Assembly (NCBI GenBank): GCA_009777135.1
Contig: WRMM01000030.1
Location: 1 to 12,923 of the forward strand
Direction: 5' to 3'
Length of the DNA: 12,923 nucleotides
DNA from: Candidatus Fibrimonadales bacterium
GTDB taxonomy: Bacteria > Fibrobacterota > Fibrobacteria > Fibrobacterales > Fibrobacteraceae
Shown: piece after piece, positions 12,846-12,923 of the stretch
Layout: every line of letters begins with the position of its first letter
Numbering within the stretch: position 1 is the stretch's first letter
The notes under the pieces: generated by a model
What the model was told of the DNA's origin: nothing
The model's database searches: none
The model's input: only the letters and a program-made list of their open reading frames with translations
Program-made: the position numbers and the translations under genes

Positions 12846-12923
12846 TTACCCACAAATATTGAAAATCACATTCAAATGCTTCTTTCCCCATGAGATAGGG
12901 TTATTGCGTATGTATTGGGCAAT
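12846..12923 (-). CDS. Probable REP-associated tyrosine transposase, C-terminal fragment
   Basis: The minus-strand frame is open from the right edge to a TAA at 12846-12848, giving 25 residues: IAQYIRNNPISWGKKH followed by LNVIFNICG. The pattern Tyr-Ile-x2-Asn-Pro-x2-Trp close to the C-terminus is typical of Y1-type REP-associated transposases (IS200-like, TnpA-REP/RAYT). The catalytic HUH and Tyr region would lie outside the window, so the call rests on a short tail only. The nearby palindromic repeats fit this identity. It could instead be an unrelated short tail. Confidence 0.45.
   Translation of the reverse strand: MAQYIRNNPISWGKKHLNVIFNICG

Noticed and set aside
12820..12846. Possible small hairpin and CTTCCCCT direct repeat just after the transposase-like stop
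   Set aside because: The stem is only about four base pairs and the repeat is eight bases, too weak to call a terminator or REP without more copies.

Overview
The window reads as a chromosomal segment of a Gram-negative, didermic, rod-shaped bacterium, most likely of the Fibrobacterota (a Fibromonas- or Fibrobacter-like organism). This assignment is an inference from three things: a large secreted repeat protein ending in a type-IX-secretion-like C-terminal tail, an outer-membrane beta-barrel protein with a terminal aromatic residue, and an MCE/MlaD lipid-transport protein next to a complete rod-shape operon. No rRNA or other marker gene is present to confirm it.

Layout. Positions 2-1483 (+) hold the 3' part of a surface protein built from 74-residue InlB-type repeats. 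Positions 1585-2205 (-) encode a small outer-membrane barrel protein. Positions 2206-3304 form an accessory patch: a DUF1016/YhcG-family gene (2404-3276, +) that has lost its nuclease core and is bracketed by two copies of a 31-bp palindromic repeat, followed by a two-way terminator. Positions 3305-9574 (-) are a tightly packed operon read right to left: mreB, mreC, mreD, mrdA (PBP2), rodA, then a dinD-like gene. Its junctions are stop/start overlaps or gaps of 1 to 20 bases. mreD carries an in-frame TAA at codon 125, although the remaining 42 codons and the coupling to mrdA are intact. Positions 9633-12668 (-) are a second transcription unit: an mlaD-like gene, ptsH (HPr) and ptsI (Enzyme I). 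Positions 12669-12923 hold its promoter region, a 21-bp perfect inverted repeat, a third copy of the palindromic repeat and, entering from the right edge, the last 25 codons of a probable REP-associated tyrosine transposase.

How the genes work together. MreB, MreC, MreD, PBP2 and RodA form the elongasome that inserts lateral-wall peptidoglycan. MlaD acts in phospholipid trafficking between the membranes. HPr and EI start the PEP-dependent phosphorelay; no EII component is in the window. mreB and mlaD share a nearly identical 18-base sequence at almost the same distance from their start codons, probably a common promoter core.

Most notable observations: the nonsense codon in mreD, the in-frame loss of the PDDEXK core in the DUF1016 gene, the palindromic repeat family that supplies that gene's stop codon and recurs beside a transposase end, and the placement of dinD at the tail of the cell-shape operon. 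I found no convincing wholly new multi-gene system, and no tRNA, rRNA or CRISPR array.
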